A DNA stretch of 46,766 nt from an uncultured Clostridia bacterium (lineage in GTDB: Bacteria; Bacillota; Clostridia; Christensenellales; Borkfalkiaceae), in contig CAJFQM010000015.1 of the NCBI GenBank assembly GCA_904419075.1, forward strand, positions 1-46,766, in the 5' to 3' direction. A program made the translations under genes and the position numbers. The notes beneath the pieces were generated by a model, which saw only the letters and a program-made list of their open reading frames with translations, made no database searches and was not told where the DNA came from. Within the stretch, counting starts at the first letter, position 1. Each line of letters begins with the position of its first letter. Positions 18,400-27,190 of this stretch are shown piece by piece.

Positions 18400-19185
18400 T
18401 CAACCGAATCTCCCCGTAATATAATCTTCCGTCCTCTTGTCCTTCGGAACGGAGAAAATTTGTTCCGTCTCACCCATTTCCACCATTTCACCCAAGAGGA
18501 AAAACGCAGTTTTGTCCGAAATACGCGCCGCTTGCTGCATGTTATGCGTCACCATGACGATCGTGATGTCCTTTTTAAGTTCCGTACACAGTTCCTCGAT
18601 TTTGCCCGTAGAAATGGGATCGAGCGCGGAAGTCGGTTCGTCCATCAACAGGATTTGCGGCTCCACGGCCAGTGCGCGGGCGATACACAATCTTTGCTGT
18701 TGCCCGCCCGAAAGGCCGAGTGCGGATTTATTCAATCTGTCTTTGAGTTCATCCCACATTGCGGCGCCTTTGAGAGATTTTTCCACAATGCCGTCGAGCT
18801 CGGATTTTTTCCGAATCCCGAACGTGCGGGGGCCGTAGGCGATATTGTCGTAAACGCTCATGGCGAAGGGATTGGGGCGCTGAAAGACCATGCCGACATT
18901 TTTTCTCAGCATGGCAAGATTCATGCTCCGTTCATAAATGTTCATACCTCCGATCTGGATCGCGCCCTCGATGCGACAACCTTCCACGAGGTCGTTCATG
19001 CGATTGAGCGATTTTAGAAGCGTGGATTTTCCACAACCCGAAGGACCGATCATGGCTGTAATCTGTTTTTCGGGCATCGTCATATTGATGTTTTTCAAGG
19101 CTTGGAAATCGCCGTAAAAAAGATCCATTTTCCGAACCTCGATGGCGTTCCCGCCTTCAAAATGAAATTTTTCCAATTCTTTCAT
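18400..19185 (-). CDS. pstB: Phosphate ABC transporter ATP-binding protein
   Basis: The 261-residue ATPase of the high-affinity phosphate importer, on the inner face of the membrane. Walker A is GPSGCGKST (47-55), the signature is LSGGQQQR, Walker B is [13 protein letters not shown], and the switch His is in [10 protein letters not shown]. The residues [18 protein letters not shown] are typical of PstB. It follows the fused permease gene by 22 nt. Confidence 0.97.
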   Translation of the reverse strand: MKELEKFHFEGGNAIEVRKMDLFYGDFQALKNINMTMPEKQITAMIGPSGCGKSTLLKSLNRMNDLVEGCRIEGAIQIGGMNIYERSMNLAMLRKNVGMVFQRPNPFAMSVYDNIAYGPRTFGIRKKSELDGIVEKSLKGAAMWDELKDRLNKSALGLSGGQQQRLCIARALAVEPQILLMDEPTSALDPISTGKIEELCTELKKDITIVMVTHNMQQAARISDKTAFFLLGEMVEMGETEQIFSVPKDKRTEDYITGRFG

Positions 19186-19207
19186 GGTTTGTTTTCCTCC
19201 CGCCGTC

Positions 19208-20947
19208 TTATCTGTTTTTCTTCAATTTCTTCTCGCAGAGAATGACGAGAAGGTTCAGGACGAACACGAGAATAAGAAGCACCGCTGCGGTACCATATGC
19301 CGCATCGAAATCAATTTTTTCTTGTGTAAAATAGTACATTAAAACTGCAAACGTCGCCCCGCCCTGTAACGGGGAATCGGGCGTCATAGGCACCGAACCC
19401 GCCGTAAAAATAAGCGCCGCACTCTCACTGACGATACGGCCGATGGATAAAATTATCGCCGTGACGACACCCGAAAGCGCAGAAGGAAGAATGACCTTGA
19501 AAATCGTCCTTACCTTGGAAGCACCGAGCGCTAGAGACCCTTCCCGCATGGAGCCGGGAACGGCCAGAAGGCTTTCCTCTACCGAACGGATGATCGTAGG
19601 CAGAATCATTAAAGCCAACGTAAGCGCTCCCGCCCACAGCGAAACTCCGTTCACGCAAAATATGATCATGCCGAACAATCCGAATACAATGGACGGAATT
19701 CCCGATAACGTATCGATAAAAACGCGAAGCACCTTTACGATTTTGGAGCCGGGTTTGGTATATTCCACGAGGAAAATCGCCGTTGCAGTCCCGATCGGAA
19801 CGGCGACGAGCAAAGAGATAAGAATAATCCAGCCAGTGGATATAAATGCGCCCCGCAAGGTAACTTTACTGTAAGTGGATTCCCCGAACAGGAAGTCGAA
19901 AGAGAGATGGGGCAAGCCTTTGGCAAGAATATACCCTATCAAGATAACCAGAACGGATACGACAAGTGCAGCAATGACCTTGCATACGATTGCCAAAATT
20001 TTCGGGACGAGTCCGCAGACTTTATAACTCACTTCGCCGTTTGAATCCTCTCTGAGAACTCTTGCCCGTTTGTCCGCGCCGCCCTTCACCTTTCTCGTAC
20101 GTTTGATAAAAGCGAGGAGACCGTTCAAAATGAGTATGAATACCAATAAGACAAATCCCGTGGCAAATAACGCTTCTCTATGCAAATCCTGCGCATAGCC
20201 CATTTGGCTGACGATATTGACGGTCAAGGTGCGAATCGGAAGAAACAATTCGCTCGGAAAGTTGGGAGAACTTCCGCAGACCATGAGTACCGCCATCGTC
20301 TCCCCTATCGCGCGTCCCGCACCCAACGTCAGCGCCGAGAGAATCCCCGTCTTTGCCGCGGGAAGAACCACCTTGAAAATCGTCTGTTCCCTCGTGGCTC
20401 CCATGGCCAAACTGCCTTCCGCATAGCTTTCGGGTACACTTTCCAAAGCATTTTTGGTAAGAGAAGTCACCGTGGGAAGAATCATCAGGCCGAGAATAAG
20501 AGAACTTGCCAAAAGTCCGCTGCCGCTGTCCTGATGAAAAATCTCCGCAAGTAGGGGAACCAGCACAACCATTCCGAAAAAGCCGTAGATAATCGACGGA
20601 ATTCCCGCCAGCAGCACAATGACCTGATTGAAAAATCCTTTGAGTTTTTTCGGACAGAAATAGACGAGAAATATCGCCGTAAAAATTCCTATGATCCCCC
20701 CGACGAGAAGCGACCCGATTGTTACCGCAAAGGTGGAAACGATCATGGGCAGCACCCCGTACATGTCCTTATTCGGAAACCACGTCGTCCCGAACAAGAA
20801 TTTGAAAATGCCGATTTCCGCAAACGCCGGAACCGCCGAAACCAATATATACAGAACAATGGCGACGACCGCTATAACGGAAAAGAAAGCAGAGACCATA
20901 AAGATGATCTTTGCAGTCTTTTCGCTTTTACTTTCAGATTTTATCAT
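19208..20947 (-). CDS. pstCA: Fused phosphate permease, PstC-PstA in one chain
   Basis: A 579-residue protein that joins the two membrane subunits usually encoded separately. Residues about 1-285 match PstC ([39 protein letters not shown], the EAA loop [17 protein letters not shown]). A charged linker of about 35 residues ([17 protein letters not shown]) follows. Residues about 310-579 match PstA ([28 protein letters not shown], the EAA loop [17 protein letters not shown]). Each half has about six membrane segments. Both EAA loops are intact, so both halves should dock PstB. There is no internal stop or start that would suggest a frameshift. It lies 24 nt after pstS. Confidence 0.95.
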   Translation of the reverse strand: MIKSESKSEKTAKIIFMVSAFFSVIAVVAIVLYILVSAVPAFAEIGIFKFLFGTTWFPNKDMYGVLPMIVSTFAVTIGSLLVGGIIGIFTAIFLVYFCPKKLKGFFNQVIVLLAGIPSIIYGFFGMVVLVPLLAEIFHQDSGSGLLASSLILGLMILPTVTSLTKNALESVPESYAEGSLAMGATREQTIFKVVLPAAKTGILSALTLGAGRAIGETMAVLMVCGSSPNFPSELFLPIRTLTVNIVSQMGYAQDLHREALFATGFVLLVFILILNGLLAFIKRTRKVKGGADKRARVLREDSNGEVSYKVCGLVPKILAIVCKVIAALVVSVLVILIGYILAKGLPHLSFDFLFGESTYSKVTLRGAFISTGWIILISLLVAVPIGTATAIFLVEYTKPGSKIVKVLRVFIDTLSGIPSIVFGLFGMIIFCVNGVSLWAGALTLALMILPTIIRSVEESLLAVPGSMREGSLALGASKVRTIFKVILPSALSGVVTAIILSIGRIVSESAALIFTAGSVPMTPDSPLQGGATFAVLMYYFTQEKIDFDAAYGTAAVLLILVFVLNLLVILCEKKLKKNR

Positions 20948-20971
20948 GGAGTCGATATCCTCTCGGTTTGA

Positions 20972-21808
20972 TTAAAGAACGGTGATATATCCTTCCTGCG
21001 AAACGATTTCCTGACCCTCTTCCGACAGGATAAAGTCCAAGAATGCCTGCGCCGCTTCGCTGAGACCTTTTTCGGTATTATAGCAGAGCTCGAAAGGACG
21101 AGACATAGTATAGCTGCTGTTCTTTATATTATCGACCGTTGCCTCAACGCCTTCAAACGTAAGCGCTTTGACCGAATCGTCCAACGAGCCGAGGGAAATA
21201 TATCCGAGCGCCGCCTTAGTCGTTGCAACCTTTGTCATCGCCGCTCCCGTGCTGCTGAAACTTTCCGTCTTTCCATAACGTGTCTCGGTATCCTTCAGCT
21301 TTTCACCGGAAGAACTTTTTACAAGTTCCTCGAAAGCATCTCTCGTTCCCGAGCCTTCCTCCCTCGCAACAGGCAATGTCGCGCTTCCGATTGCCGTGCC
21401 CGTTGTATACAAATCGTAAAGCTGTGCTCCCGTAACGTTAGTCAACTCGCTCTCTTTATTGACGATCACGACGATTCCGTCGTCCGCAATCTTTACGGAG
21501 GTGACGCCCTCTTCGTCGACATGCTTGGAAGCCATTCCGAAATCTCCCTTCCCTTCCTGTGCGTTAGAAATACCGACCGCGGACCCACCGCCCTGGACTT
21601 CGATTTCCACATTTTTATGCTCTTTCATATACGCGTCTGCAAGCGCGCCCATCAAAGGCTGAACAGAAGTGGAACCTGCAAAACTGAGTGTAACTTTTTC
21701 GGCTGTGCTCCCCGTGCTGTCCCCGTCGCTTCCGCAGGAAGCAAACGCCGCCATCGTACCCATCGTAATTGCCGCAAGAGCAACCGCCACAAATTTTTTC
21801 GATTTCAT
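20972..21808 (-). CDS. pstS: Phosphate-binding lipoprotein PstS
   Basis: A 278-residue extracytoplasmic binding protein. A lipoprotein signal (AAFASC) places the lipidated Cys at 25, followed by a Ser/Gly/Thr/Asp-rich tether. Phosphate-binding loops include FAGSTSVQPLMGALADAY, EVQGGGSAVGISNAQEG, and the REEGSGTRDAFEEL motif that contacts the anion. It anchors outside the membrane and delivers phosphate to the fused permease. It is the first gene of the phosphate locus. AAAGGAG lies about 12 nt before the ATG. Confidence 0.95.
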   Translation of the reverse strand: MKSKKFVAVALAAITMGTMAAFASCGSDGDSTGSTAEKVTLSFAGSTSVQPLMGALADAYMKEHKNVEIEVQGGGSAVGISNAQEGKGDFGMASKHVDEEGVTSVKIADDGIVVIVNKESELTNVTGAQLYDLYTTGTAIGSATLPVAREEGSGTRDAFEELVKSSSGEKLKDTETRYGKTESFSSTGAAMTKVATTKAALGYISLGSLDDSVKALTFEGVEATVDNIKNSSYTMSRPFELCYNTEKGLSEAAQAFLDFILSEEGQEIVSQEGYITVL

Positions 21809-21842
21809 AAAACTCTTTGTCTCCTTTGAACTTTGTGCCTAT

Positions 21843-21895
21843 ACTATAAACCATAGTTGTAAAAAAGTCCGCATTTTTTTGTAACAAAACTGTAA
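21843..21895 (-). promoter_or_regulatory. pstS promoter with Pho-box-like direct repeats
   Basis: On the minus strand TTACA occurs at 21891-21895, 21880-21884 and 21858-21862, spaced 11 and 22 nt, that is in exact 11-nt phase. A TATAGT -10-like box lies at 21843-21848. Eleven-nucleotide phasing of short direct repeats upstream of the -10 is the known layout of PhoB/PhoP sites. The usual -35 position is covered by the array and lacks consensus, which fits an activated promoter. The remaining interval to 22172 shows no gene. Confidence 0.6.
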
Positions 21896-22031
21896 TAAAT
21901 TCGTTATTTATTTGATACAAATGTAAAAATTGATTTTACAACCCCGTTTTTTGATTTTTATTTTTCGTTCAAAAGAGTTTTTTCTTTCATCCTTCCGCAA
22001 TAAACGGAAAAACTGTAATATACAAATTTAT

Positions 22032-22053
22032 AGGACGGCAAAATTGCCGTCCT
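22032..22053. terminator. Short perfect hairpin
   Basis: AGGACGGCAA (22032-22041) pairs with TTGCCGTCCT (22044-22053) around two bases. TGTTTT follows on the plus strand. It lies about 120 nt beyond the DUF4097 gene on the minus strand, where no T run follows, so a terminator role is uncertain. Confidence 0.4.
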
Positions 22054-22172
22054 TGTTTTCAGGCTTCATTTTTTCTTTTCCGGAAATATACTTCCGTCTC
22101 CGATCCGACAGGACTCTCGGTCATCGGTACTCTCCCCATCGGGAACTGCCACATGGCGGGACATGACGGGGC

Positions 22173-22835
22173 TCATCCGACAAACTCAATATCGATATTA
22201 CCGTTATTACAGTTTGCGGAAAGCGATTTTTCGCCGTCTTCTTTATTTTGCGGTAAATTGCAATCTCCTTTCTTGATACTGCATGATATAGAGAAATCCT
22301 CCGAAGAGCCTACCACGGTTCCCGAAATATTTCCGTTCTTTGCGGTCAAGTCAATGGCACTGCCTACCCCTATGCGATTAAAGACGATATTCCCGCCGTT
22401 TACATCGAGCGTTATTCCCTCTATAAAAGACAGCGAAGATATGCTGATATTTTCGTTTGTGGTTGAAACGGAACAACTCAGAATACTATGATCCGGTATT
22501 TTCACCTGTATTTTACGGTACTCCGCCGCCGGCTTTACTCCGACAAAATCGGTCCAATTTTTATCGGACTCCGATTCGACTATCAATTCATTGTTATCGG
22601 ACACGGTAATTTTTAAATACTCCTTTTCGCCGTCAAAGTAGTCAATATGAATCTGCTCGTCTTCCGACGCGGCGATTTCCAATTCTCTGTCCGTTACCTG
22701 AAAAACGATACTTTTGATTACATTCTCTCCCGAGCGATATGTTTTCTTTGTAAACGTATCGCGATTGGAACAGCCCGTAAACATAACCGTCATTAAACCG
22801 ACGATTACAACCAATAATGCAGTCAACTTTTTCAT
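22173..22835 (-). CDS. DUF4097-type lipoprotein
   Basis: A 220-residue secreted lipoprotein. The signal peptide ends in the lipobox MFTGC, so Cys22 is lipidated. The body is made of short beta-strand repeats with Asn-Gly turns (LDVNGGNIVFNR, LTAKNGNISG, ANCNNGNIDIEF), the pattern of the DUF4097 beta-solenoid family. The function is unknown; relatives are often encoded beside envelope-stress or signalling genes. A strong AGGAGG site precedes the ATG. The gene is divergent from a MerR regulator and has a promoter of MerR-activated design. Confidence 0.85.
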   Translation of the reverse strand: MKKLTALLVVIVGLMTVMFTGCSNRDTFTKKTYRSGENVIKSIVFQVTDRELEIAASEDEQIHIDYFDGEKEYLKITVSDNNELIVESESDKNWTDFVGVKPAAEYRKIQVKIPDHSILSCSVSTTNENISISSLSFIEGITLDVNGGNIVFNRIGVGSAIDLTAKNGNISGTVVGSSEDFSISCSIKKGDCNLPQNKEDGEKSLSANCNNGNIDIEFVG

Positions 22836-22859
22836 AAGATGCGCCTCCTAAAAACTTCC

Positions 22860-22920
22860 TTGACTTTTTTTGTTTGCAGTATTATAATGATTATAAACTT
22901 TTGTGTTACACAAAAGTCAA
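22860..22920. promoter_or_regulatory. Divergent promoters with a MerR-type 19-bp spacer and palindrome
   Basis: On the minus strand TTGACT (22915-22920) and TATAAT (22890-22895) are exactly 19 bp apart, the elongated spacer typical of MerR-controlled promoters. A perfect 10+1+10 palindrome (22897-22917, half-site ACTTTTGTGT) covers that spacer. On the plus strand TTGACT (22860-22865) and TATAAT (22883-22888) have a normal 17-bp spacer and drive merR; the palindrome lies at its predicted start site. MerR binding could thus activate the lipoprotein gene and repress its own. Confidence 0.8.
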
Positions 22921-22936
22921 GAGGAAAACGCCGACA

Positions 22937-23716
22937 ATGCAAAAATTATTTTCTATCAGCGAAACCGCCAAAATAGTCGATTTAACAACGGAAACACTGC
23001 GTCACTACGACAGAATAAATTTGGTAAAACCGTTCAAAACAGATCAATGGACGGGATATCGTTATTATTCGCGACAGGAAATCGTGAGATTGAACACGAT
23101 ACGTGCTCTGCGCTGTATGGACTTGACACTATCCGAAATCAAAGATATTTTGGAATATGACGATTTTAATGAAATCGTCAAAGCTCTAATACATGCAGAA
23201 CAATGTGCCGACAATAAAATAGCCGAATTAAACTATGCCAAAGCAAAAATTCAAAGAGCACGGATCTTTTATGAAAACAAATTGAGCAGCAAACCACAGA
23301 GCGGTATATTCGTTAAACAATACCCGAAACGAGCCGTCCTGTTATCCGATACAATGGAACAACCGACTTTGGATAATTTATGGAATTATCACCGACATTT
23401 TTATCATCAAATCCCCGACAATATGAATAATGATTTTTCGTTCGAGGATTCCGCCGGAATTTACACAGCCGGCGGCCGATCGCAATTGTTTGTCGTCTGC
23501 ACGAGATATAAACAAATAAACGGACTACAATTTTTGCCGCAGGGTAATTATTTATGTGCCGACTGCACAGAGGAAAACCGAAAAGACTTAACGGAACATT
23601 TATGCGAAATCGCACGGCAACAATATAAAGTCACCCCCGCATTTACGGTCCATTTAATTGTACTTTCGGGAATTTTGCGCTGGAATTATCAGGCACAGGT
23701 ATTCATATCAAAATAA
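22937..23716 (+). CDS. MerR-family transcriptional regulator
   Basis: A 259-residue regulator. The MerR winged helix-turn-helix (1-70) shows FSISETAKIVDLTTETLRHYDRINLVKP and GYRYYSRQEIVRLNTI. A dimerisation coiled coil follows (about 80-120). The C-terminal 130 residues resemble a GyrI/BmrR-like ligand-binding domain, with little detail to name a ligand. The ATG at 22937 gives the standard N-terminus; an AAGAGG stretch lies 12 nt upstream. An earlier in-frame ATG overlaps the promoter. The divergent DUF4097 lipoprotein is the most likely target. Codon use is more AT-rich than the neighbours, which may point to acquisition. Confidence 0.9.
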   Translation: MQKLFSISETAKIVDLTTETLRHYDRINLVKPFKTDQWTGYRYYSRQEIVRLNTIRALRCMDLTLSEIKDILEYDDFNEIVKALIHAEQCADNKIAELNYAKAKIQRARIFYENKLSSKPQSGIFVKQYPKRAVLLSDTMEQPTLDNLWNYHRHFYHQIPDNMNNDFSFEDSAGIYTAGGRSQLFVVCTRYKQINGLQFLPQGNYLCADCTEENRKDLTEHLCEIARQQYKVTPAFTVHLIVLSGILRWNYQAQVFISK

Positions 23717-23749
23717 GCGCAAACGGACGAAAGCGGCCGAAAACGGCAA

Positions 23750-23779
23750 AAAAAGAAACCGATAAATCGGTTTCTTTTT
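23750..23779. terminator. Intrinsic terminator after merR
   Basis: AAAAAGAAACCGAT (23750-23763) pairs perfectly with ATCGGTTTCTTTTT (23766-23779). It ends the merR transcript and, being flanked by A on the left, may also end the convergent tRNA transcript. Confidence 0.85.
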
Positions 23780-23805
23780 CGTTGAAAGGGAATCCCTTTA
23801 TAAAT

Positions 23806-23881
23806 TGGTCGAGGCGACGGGATTTGAACCCACGACCTCATGGTCCCGAACCATGCGCGCTACCAACTGCGCTACACCTCG
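23806..23881 (-). tRNA. tRNA-Pro (anticodon CGG)
   Basis: The minus strand folds as a tRNA. The acceptor stem is CGAGGTG/CGCCTCG and the anticodon stem CATGG/CCATG around TTCGGGA, giving anticodon CGG. The discriminator is A and CCA is encoded at 23806-23808. The C1-G72 pair usual for bacterial tRNA-Pro is present. Confidence 0.95.
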
Positions 23882-23941
23882 ATTCAATTTTCATCTTTCA
23901 AATAAGCAGGAAGCTCACATATAAGAGTATGTGAGCTTCCA

Positions 23942-24018
23942 TGGTTGAGGCAACGGGACTTGAACCCACGACCTCTTGGTCCCTAACCAAGCGCGCTACC
24001 AAACTGCGCTATGCCTCA
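23942..24018 (-). tRNA. tRNA-Pro (anticodon AGG)
   Basis: The minus strand folds as a tRNA. The acceptor stem is TGAGGCA/TGCCTCA and the anticodon stem CTTGG/CCAAG around TTAGGGA, giving anticodon AGG. The T arm matches the neighbouring tRNA-Pro(CGG). The discriminator is A and CCA is encoded. Two features are unusual: A at position 34, and a U1-A72 first pair in place of C1-G72. Confidence 0.93.
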
Positions 24019-24138
24019 GTATTGCCTTATCGCTCTACGATATTTCTCGCGGAACAGCATAAACTATTATACTTACACGGAGGAATTTAGTCAAGCGTTT
24101 TTCGGCAATTTTTCAAAAGATTTTTTTATTTTCCCGTT

Positions 24139-26835
24139 TCAGAAAAGTTTTGTCCAAAGCGCAAAGATCAATTTTCCCGCGCCTGCGACGACGGGGAATA
24201 CCATAAAGAAAAGCACCACTCCCGCCGCGAGCGCCACTCCCGTCCAAGCGATAACGCCCGATGCCGTCTCCATAAATCTCGTTTTCTTAACGACGAACGC
24301 CATGGTCAACAGCGCCGCGACAGAGACTGCGGCTCCTATCGCGAAATATCTGACGTAAGGAGACGAATAGGTGAATTTTACGACATTTTCCCCCTCTTCC
24401 AAAGCCACGGAAAGAAAATGCAAATCGTTGTCGACGAGTTCCGCTTCCTTGCCGTTTACAGTCACTTTATAGCCCTTGGAAGCCACAAAATTGAGGAACA
24501 GATATTCGCCCTCTTCGGCCGTTACCGTCGCAGTGATTTCTCCCGCTCCGACCCGTACTTCCGCCGCACGGGTCCACAAATCTTTTCCGAGAGATTTTAC
24601 CATATTCGTCGTAACGGAACCGACAGAATTGCTTTCCCCGCCCAAAAATTTATACAGTGCCAACTGATTTTTCACGCGATTGGCGGAGGTGTTTTCTTCG
24701 GGGAAACGGAACTCCCCGTCCGCCACGGTATATCCCAACGGAAATACCGACGTATTTTCATACATATAAAAAGCCCCGGAATGAAGCGTGACGATATTCC
24801 CTTCCTCATCCCTTTCAAAAATTCCGTCGGCACCTTCGAGCGGATCTATATAGCTGAGTTTAGAAACCGAATCGTTGCTTTCCTCATTGACAAAGAAGTA
24901 TTTATAACCCAAAAAGCAATCTCCGAAAAAATTACCGCGGGCACTTTTCATGCTGTTCCGTCCGTTTCCCGAATATCCGAACAAATCGACGATTTCAAAG
25001 TTATCGCCGTCGATAACGGAGGAAAATACGCTGAAAGAATTTGAATTACAGGTAAACGGCACGTCGGCGGTCAGTTTGTCGTTATAATCCTTAATTCGGA
25101 AATAACCGTCGTCGCGCTCGTTGAGAACGGCGGTCATCGTTTCATAGTGGTTGAAATTGTAATGAGTAGAACGGTTTCCGACGACCAGTTGCTCGTTATA
25201 AAACACCACCTGAACGGCGACGACGCAAAGCAACAAAACCGACATAACGCGCGCGCTGATTTCCTTGTTCTTTACCAATAAAGTCCCCAGCAAAGCAGAA
25301 AATCCGACGAGAATAAACAAAACGGCGACGACCTGCAAACCGCCGAGGGAATGAGCAAACATTCCCGAAAAACCATGCGCATTATCCAGCGCGACGGAAT
25401 CGGAAATGAAATTGTCCCAAATCGTAAGATACGCATCGCTGGACACAAAACAGCATATCACTACGGCCACAATAAGCGTAACGACCGCATAAAACGTCAT
25501 CGAGCCTTCTTTTCCCTTCTTTTCAAGTTCCGTTCCGTCAAACGCCGTATCGGCCCGAAAACAAACTCCTCTTAACGCAAGACAGGCTCCGCCGAGAAAG
25601 TACAGGGCATTGAGGAAGCCGAAGCGAAGCGCATAGGACATATATGAGCCCATATTCATGAGCAGCATAGCTTCGTCGACGACGACCGGAACCAAAGTGA
25701 ATATTCCCGCCGCGAGCATAAATTTAGAAAGCGGCGTCTTCAACTTAGAACGGACAAAATATACAATCGTCAGAAAGACAAAGACCGAATCGCTGAAAAT
25801 ATAGCTGAATTTACGATATAACGCCTCTCCGCTGCGGCTGAAATATCCGCCGATATCAAAGCCGTAGCTGCCGTCCTGTTTCGTAATTCCATACCAGAAT
25901 TCATCGAACAGACCGCCCCCGCGGCCGCTGCGGAGATATGCCATCAACGCGGCGATAAGGAGCGGCAGCGCAATCAGGACAGCGACAAAAAATGCAAGAC
26001 ACAGGTATGCGACGAACGAATTTCTTTTCTCTTTGTCCACACAGAAAAAGGCATAGATCACCAAAGCGGGAAAAGCCACCAGCATAGAAAAGCAGGCAAT
26101 CGAAAAGCAGGTATAAATGCAGCAGGCGATCAATACGGAAAAGGGCAGAAATTTATTCGTGCGGACAAAATGCACAAAGGCCGCCGCACAGAAAGGCATA
26201 TAGATGAGAAAATCCACCCAATTGATATAGGTATTTGCGACAAAGGTATATCCGCAATAAGCATAGACGATTCCGATTGCCACGCCCATAAAATCGGGAA
26301 TTTCCGAAAAAAGTTTTTTGACGAACCACGCCCCCGAAAAAGCAATAGCGGCAAGTTTGAACGCCATGACGATACCGCAGGCGTTATATACGTTTCCGTC
26401 TCCGAATAACAGAAAAATAAAACTGAACGGACTGATAAAGAAATAGGCAAACGTTCCGAACACATCTGCTCCGCCCGCTATCGCATAGGAATAAAAGAGC
26501 GAAGATTTTCCGTCAAAGACATCGAAAAGATGTTCGATAAACGGACAAATTTGTGCCGAAAGGTCATAACTCGCGACCACGTAATCCGAACCGAACGGAT
26601 ATACGCCCGAAACGGCCAGCTGCACCATATAAAGCACAAAAGCGATGAACGGCGCGGCAAAAAGCCCCCAATATTTCATAAAAAACGAAAAGGGCTTCGG
26701 AAATTTTCTCTTTAATACGGCAGTAAGCCCCTCTGCCGTGCCGACGGCAGGTTCGGCTTCGCACAACATTTCTTCCGAGGAAGAAACTTGCCCGCTTTCT
26801 GTCTGCATCTCTGTTTCTCGGTTCGTCATATCCAT
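24139..26835 (-). CDS. YfhO-family multi-pass membrane protein
   Basis: An 898-residue membrane protein. A hydrophilic N-terminal tail (1-48) precedes many membrane segments. The early motif PFGSDYVVASYDLSAQICPF, with its acidic residues facing outside, and SYAIAGGADVFGTFAYFFISP are characteristic of YfhO, a GT-C fold family implicated in glycosylation of teichoic or lipoteichoic acids in Bacillota. A large extracytoplasmic beta-rich domain (about 575-840) ends with a final pair of membrane helices. The glycan target here is unknown. The ATG at 26835 has no ribosome site but lies 6 nt after a good -10 box. It is monocistronic. Confidence 0.9.
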   Translation of the reverse strand: MDMTNRETEMQTESGQVSSSEEMLCEAEPAVGTAEGLTAVLKRKFPKPFSFFMKYWGLFAAPFIAFVLYMVQLAVSGVYPFGSDYVVASYDLSAQICPFIEHLFDVFDGKSSLFYSYAIAGGADVFGTFAYFFISPFSFIFLLFGDGNVYNACGIVMAFKLAAIAFSGAWFVKKLFSEIPDFMGVAIGIVYAYCGYTFVANTYINWVDFLIYMPFCAAAFVHFVRTNKFLPFSVLIACCIYTCFSIACFSMLVAFPALVIYAFFCVDKEKRNSFVAYLCLAFFVAVLIALPLLIAALMAYLRSGRGGGLFDEFWYGITKQDGSYGFDIGGYFSRSGEALYRKFSYIFSDSVFVFLTIVYFVRSKLKTPLSKFMLAAGIFTLVPVVVDEAMLLMNMGSYMSYALRFGFLNALYFLGGACLALRGVCFRADTAFDGTELEKKGKEGSMTFYAVVTLIVAVVICCFVSSDAYLTIWDNFISDSVALDNAHGFSGMFAHSLGGLQVVAVLFILVGFSALLGTLLVKNKEISARVMSVLLLCVVAVQVVFYNEQLVVGNRSTHYNFNHYETMTAVLNERDDGYFRIKDYNDKLTADVPFTCNSNSFSVFSSVIDGDNFEIVDLFGYSGNGRNSMKSARGNFFGDCFLGYKYFFVNEESNDSVSKLSYIDPLEGADGIFERDEEGNIVTLHSGAFYMYENTSVFPLGYTVADGEFRFPEENTSANRVKNQLALYKFLGGESNSVGSVTTNMVKSLGKDLWTRAAEVRVGAGEITATVTAEEGEYLFLNFVASKGYKVTVNGKEAELVDNDLHFLSVALEEGENVVKFTYSSPYVRYFAIGAAVSVAALLTMAFVVKKTRFMETASGVIAWTGVALAAGVVLFFMVFPVVAGAGKLIFALWTKLF

Positions 26836-26841
26836 AATTTT

Positions 26842-26870
26842 ATTTTAACATTTTTCCCCCTTAACGTCAA
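26842..26870 (-). promoter_or_regulatory. Promoter of the yfhO-like gene, apparently leaderless
   Basis: TTGACG (26865-26870, minus) and TAAAAT (26842-26847) have a 17-bp spacer. Six nucleotides separate the -10 box from the ATG, so the transcript should start at the initiation codon. Confidence 0.7.
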
Positions 26871-27190
26871 TCCTATTCCGTCTCCCCCTATCAATTAAGT
26901 AGAATTTCCGAAAAGAAATGTTGCATGAATTTTTATCTTTTCCCAACAAAGAAGACTTTTTCTTTTCTTCATTAAAATAGTACGATAACTTTTTCCTCTC
27001 CGCCCGATAAAAATTTTCAAAGTTTTTCGTAAACCGCCGCAAAGTCCTATCGACGTCATTTTAACCGCGCTTTGAGGATCGGATTCCGTATCAAACGTTT
27101 TTCCGTCGGAAGTATACACCCCGCGGCGCCGCACAAAGCCGCCTGTCCACATATTGCGCACAATGACTCATGAAAATCTCTCGTCTGAAA
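26871..27190. other. Interval without a recognised gene
   Basis: The stretch holds one minus-strand open frame (26895-27161, 88 codons, basic, with no ribosome site and no family resemblance). It may be chance or the remains of a lost gene. No clear hairpin terminator for the upstream genes and no repeat was seen. Confidence 0.4.
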
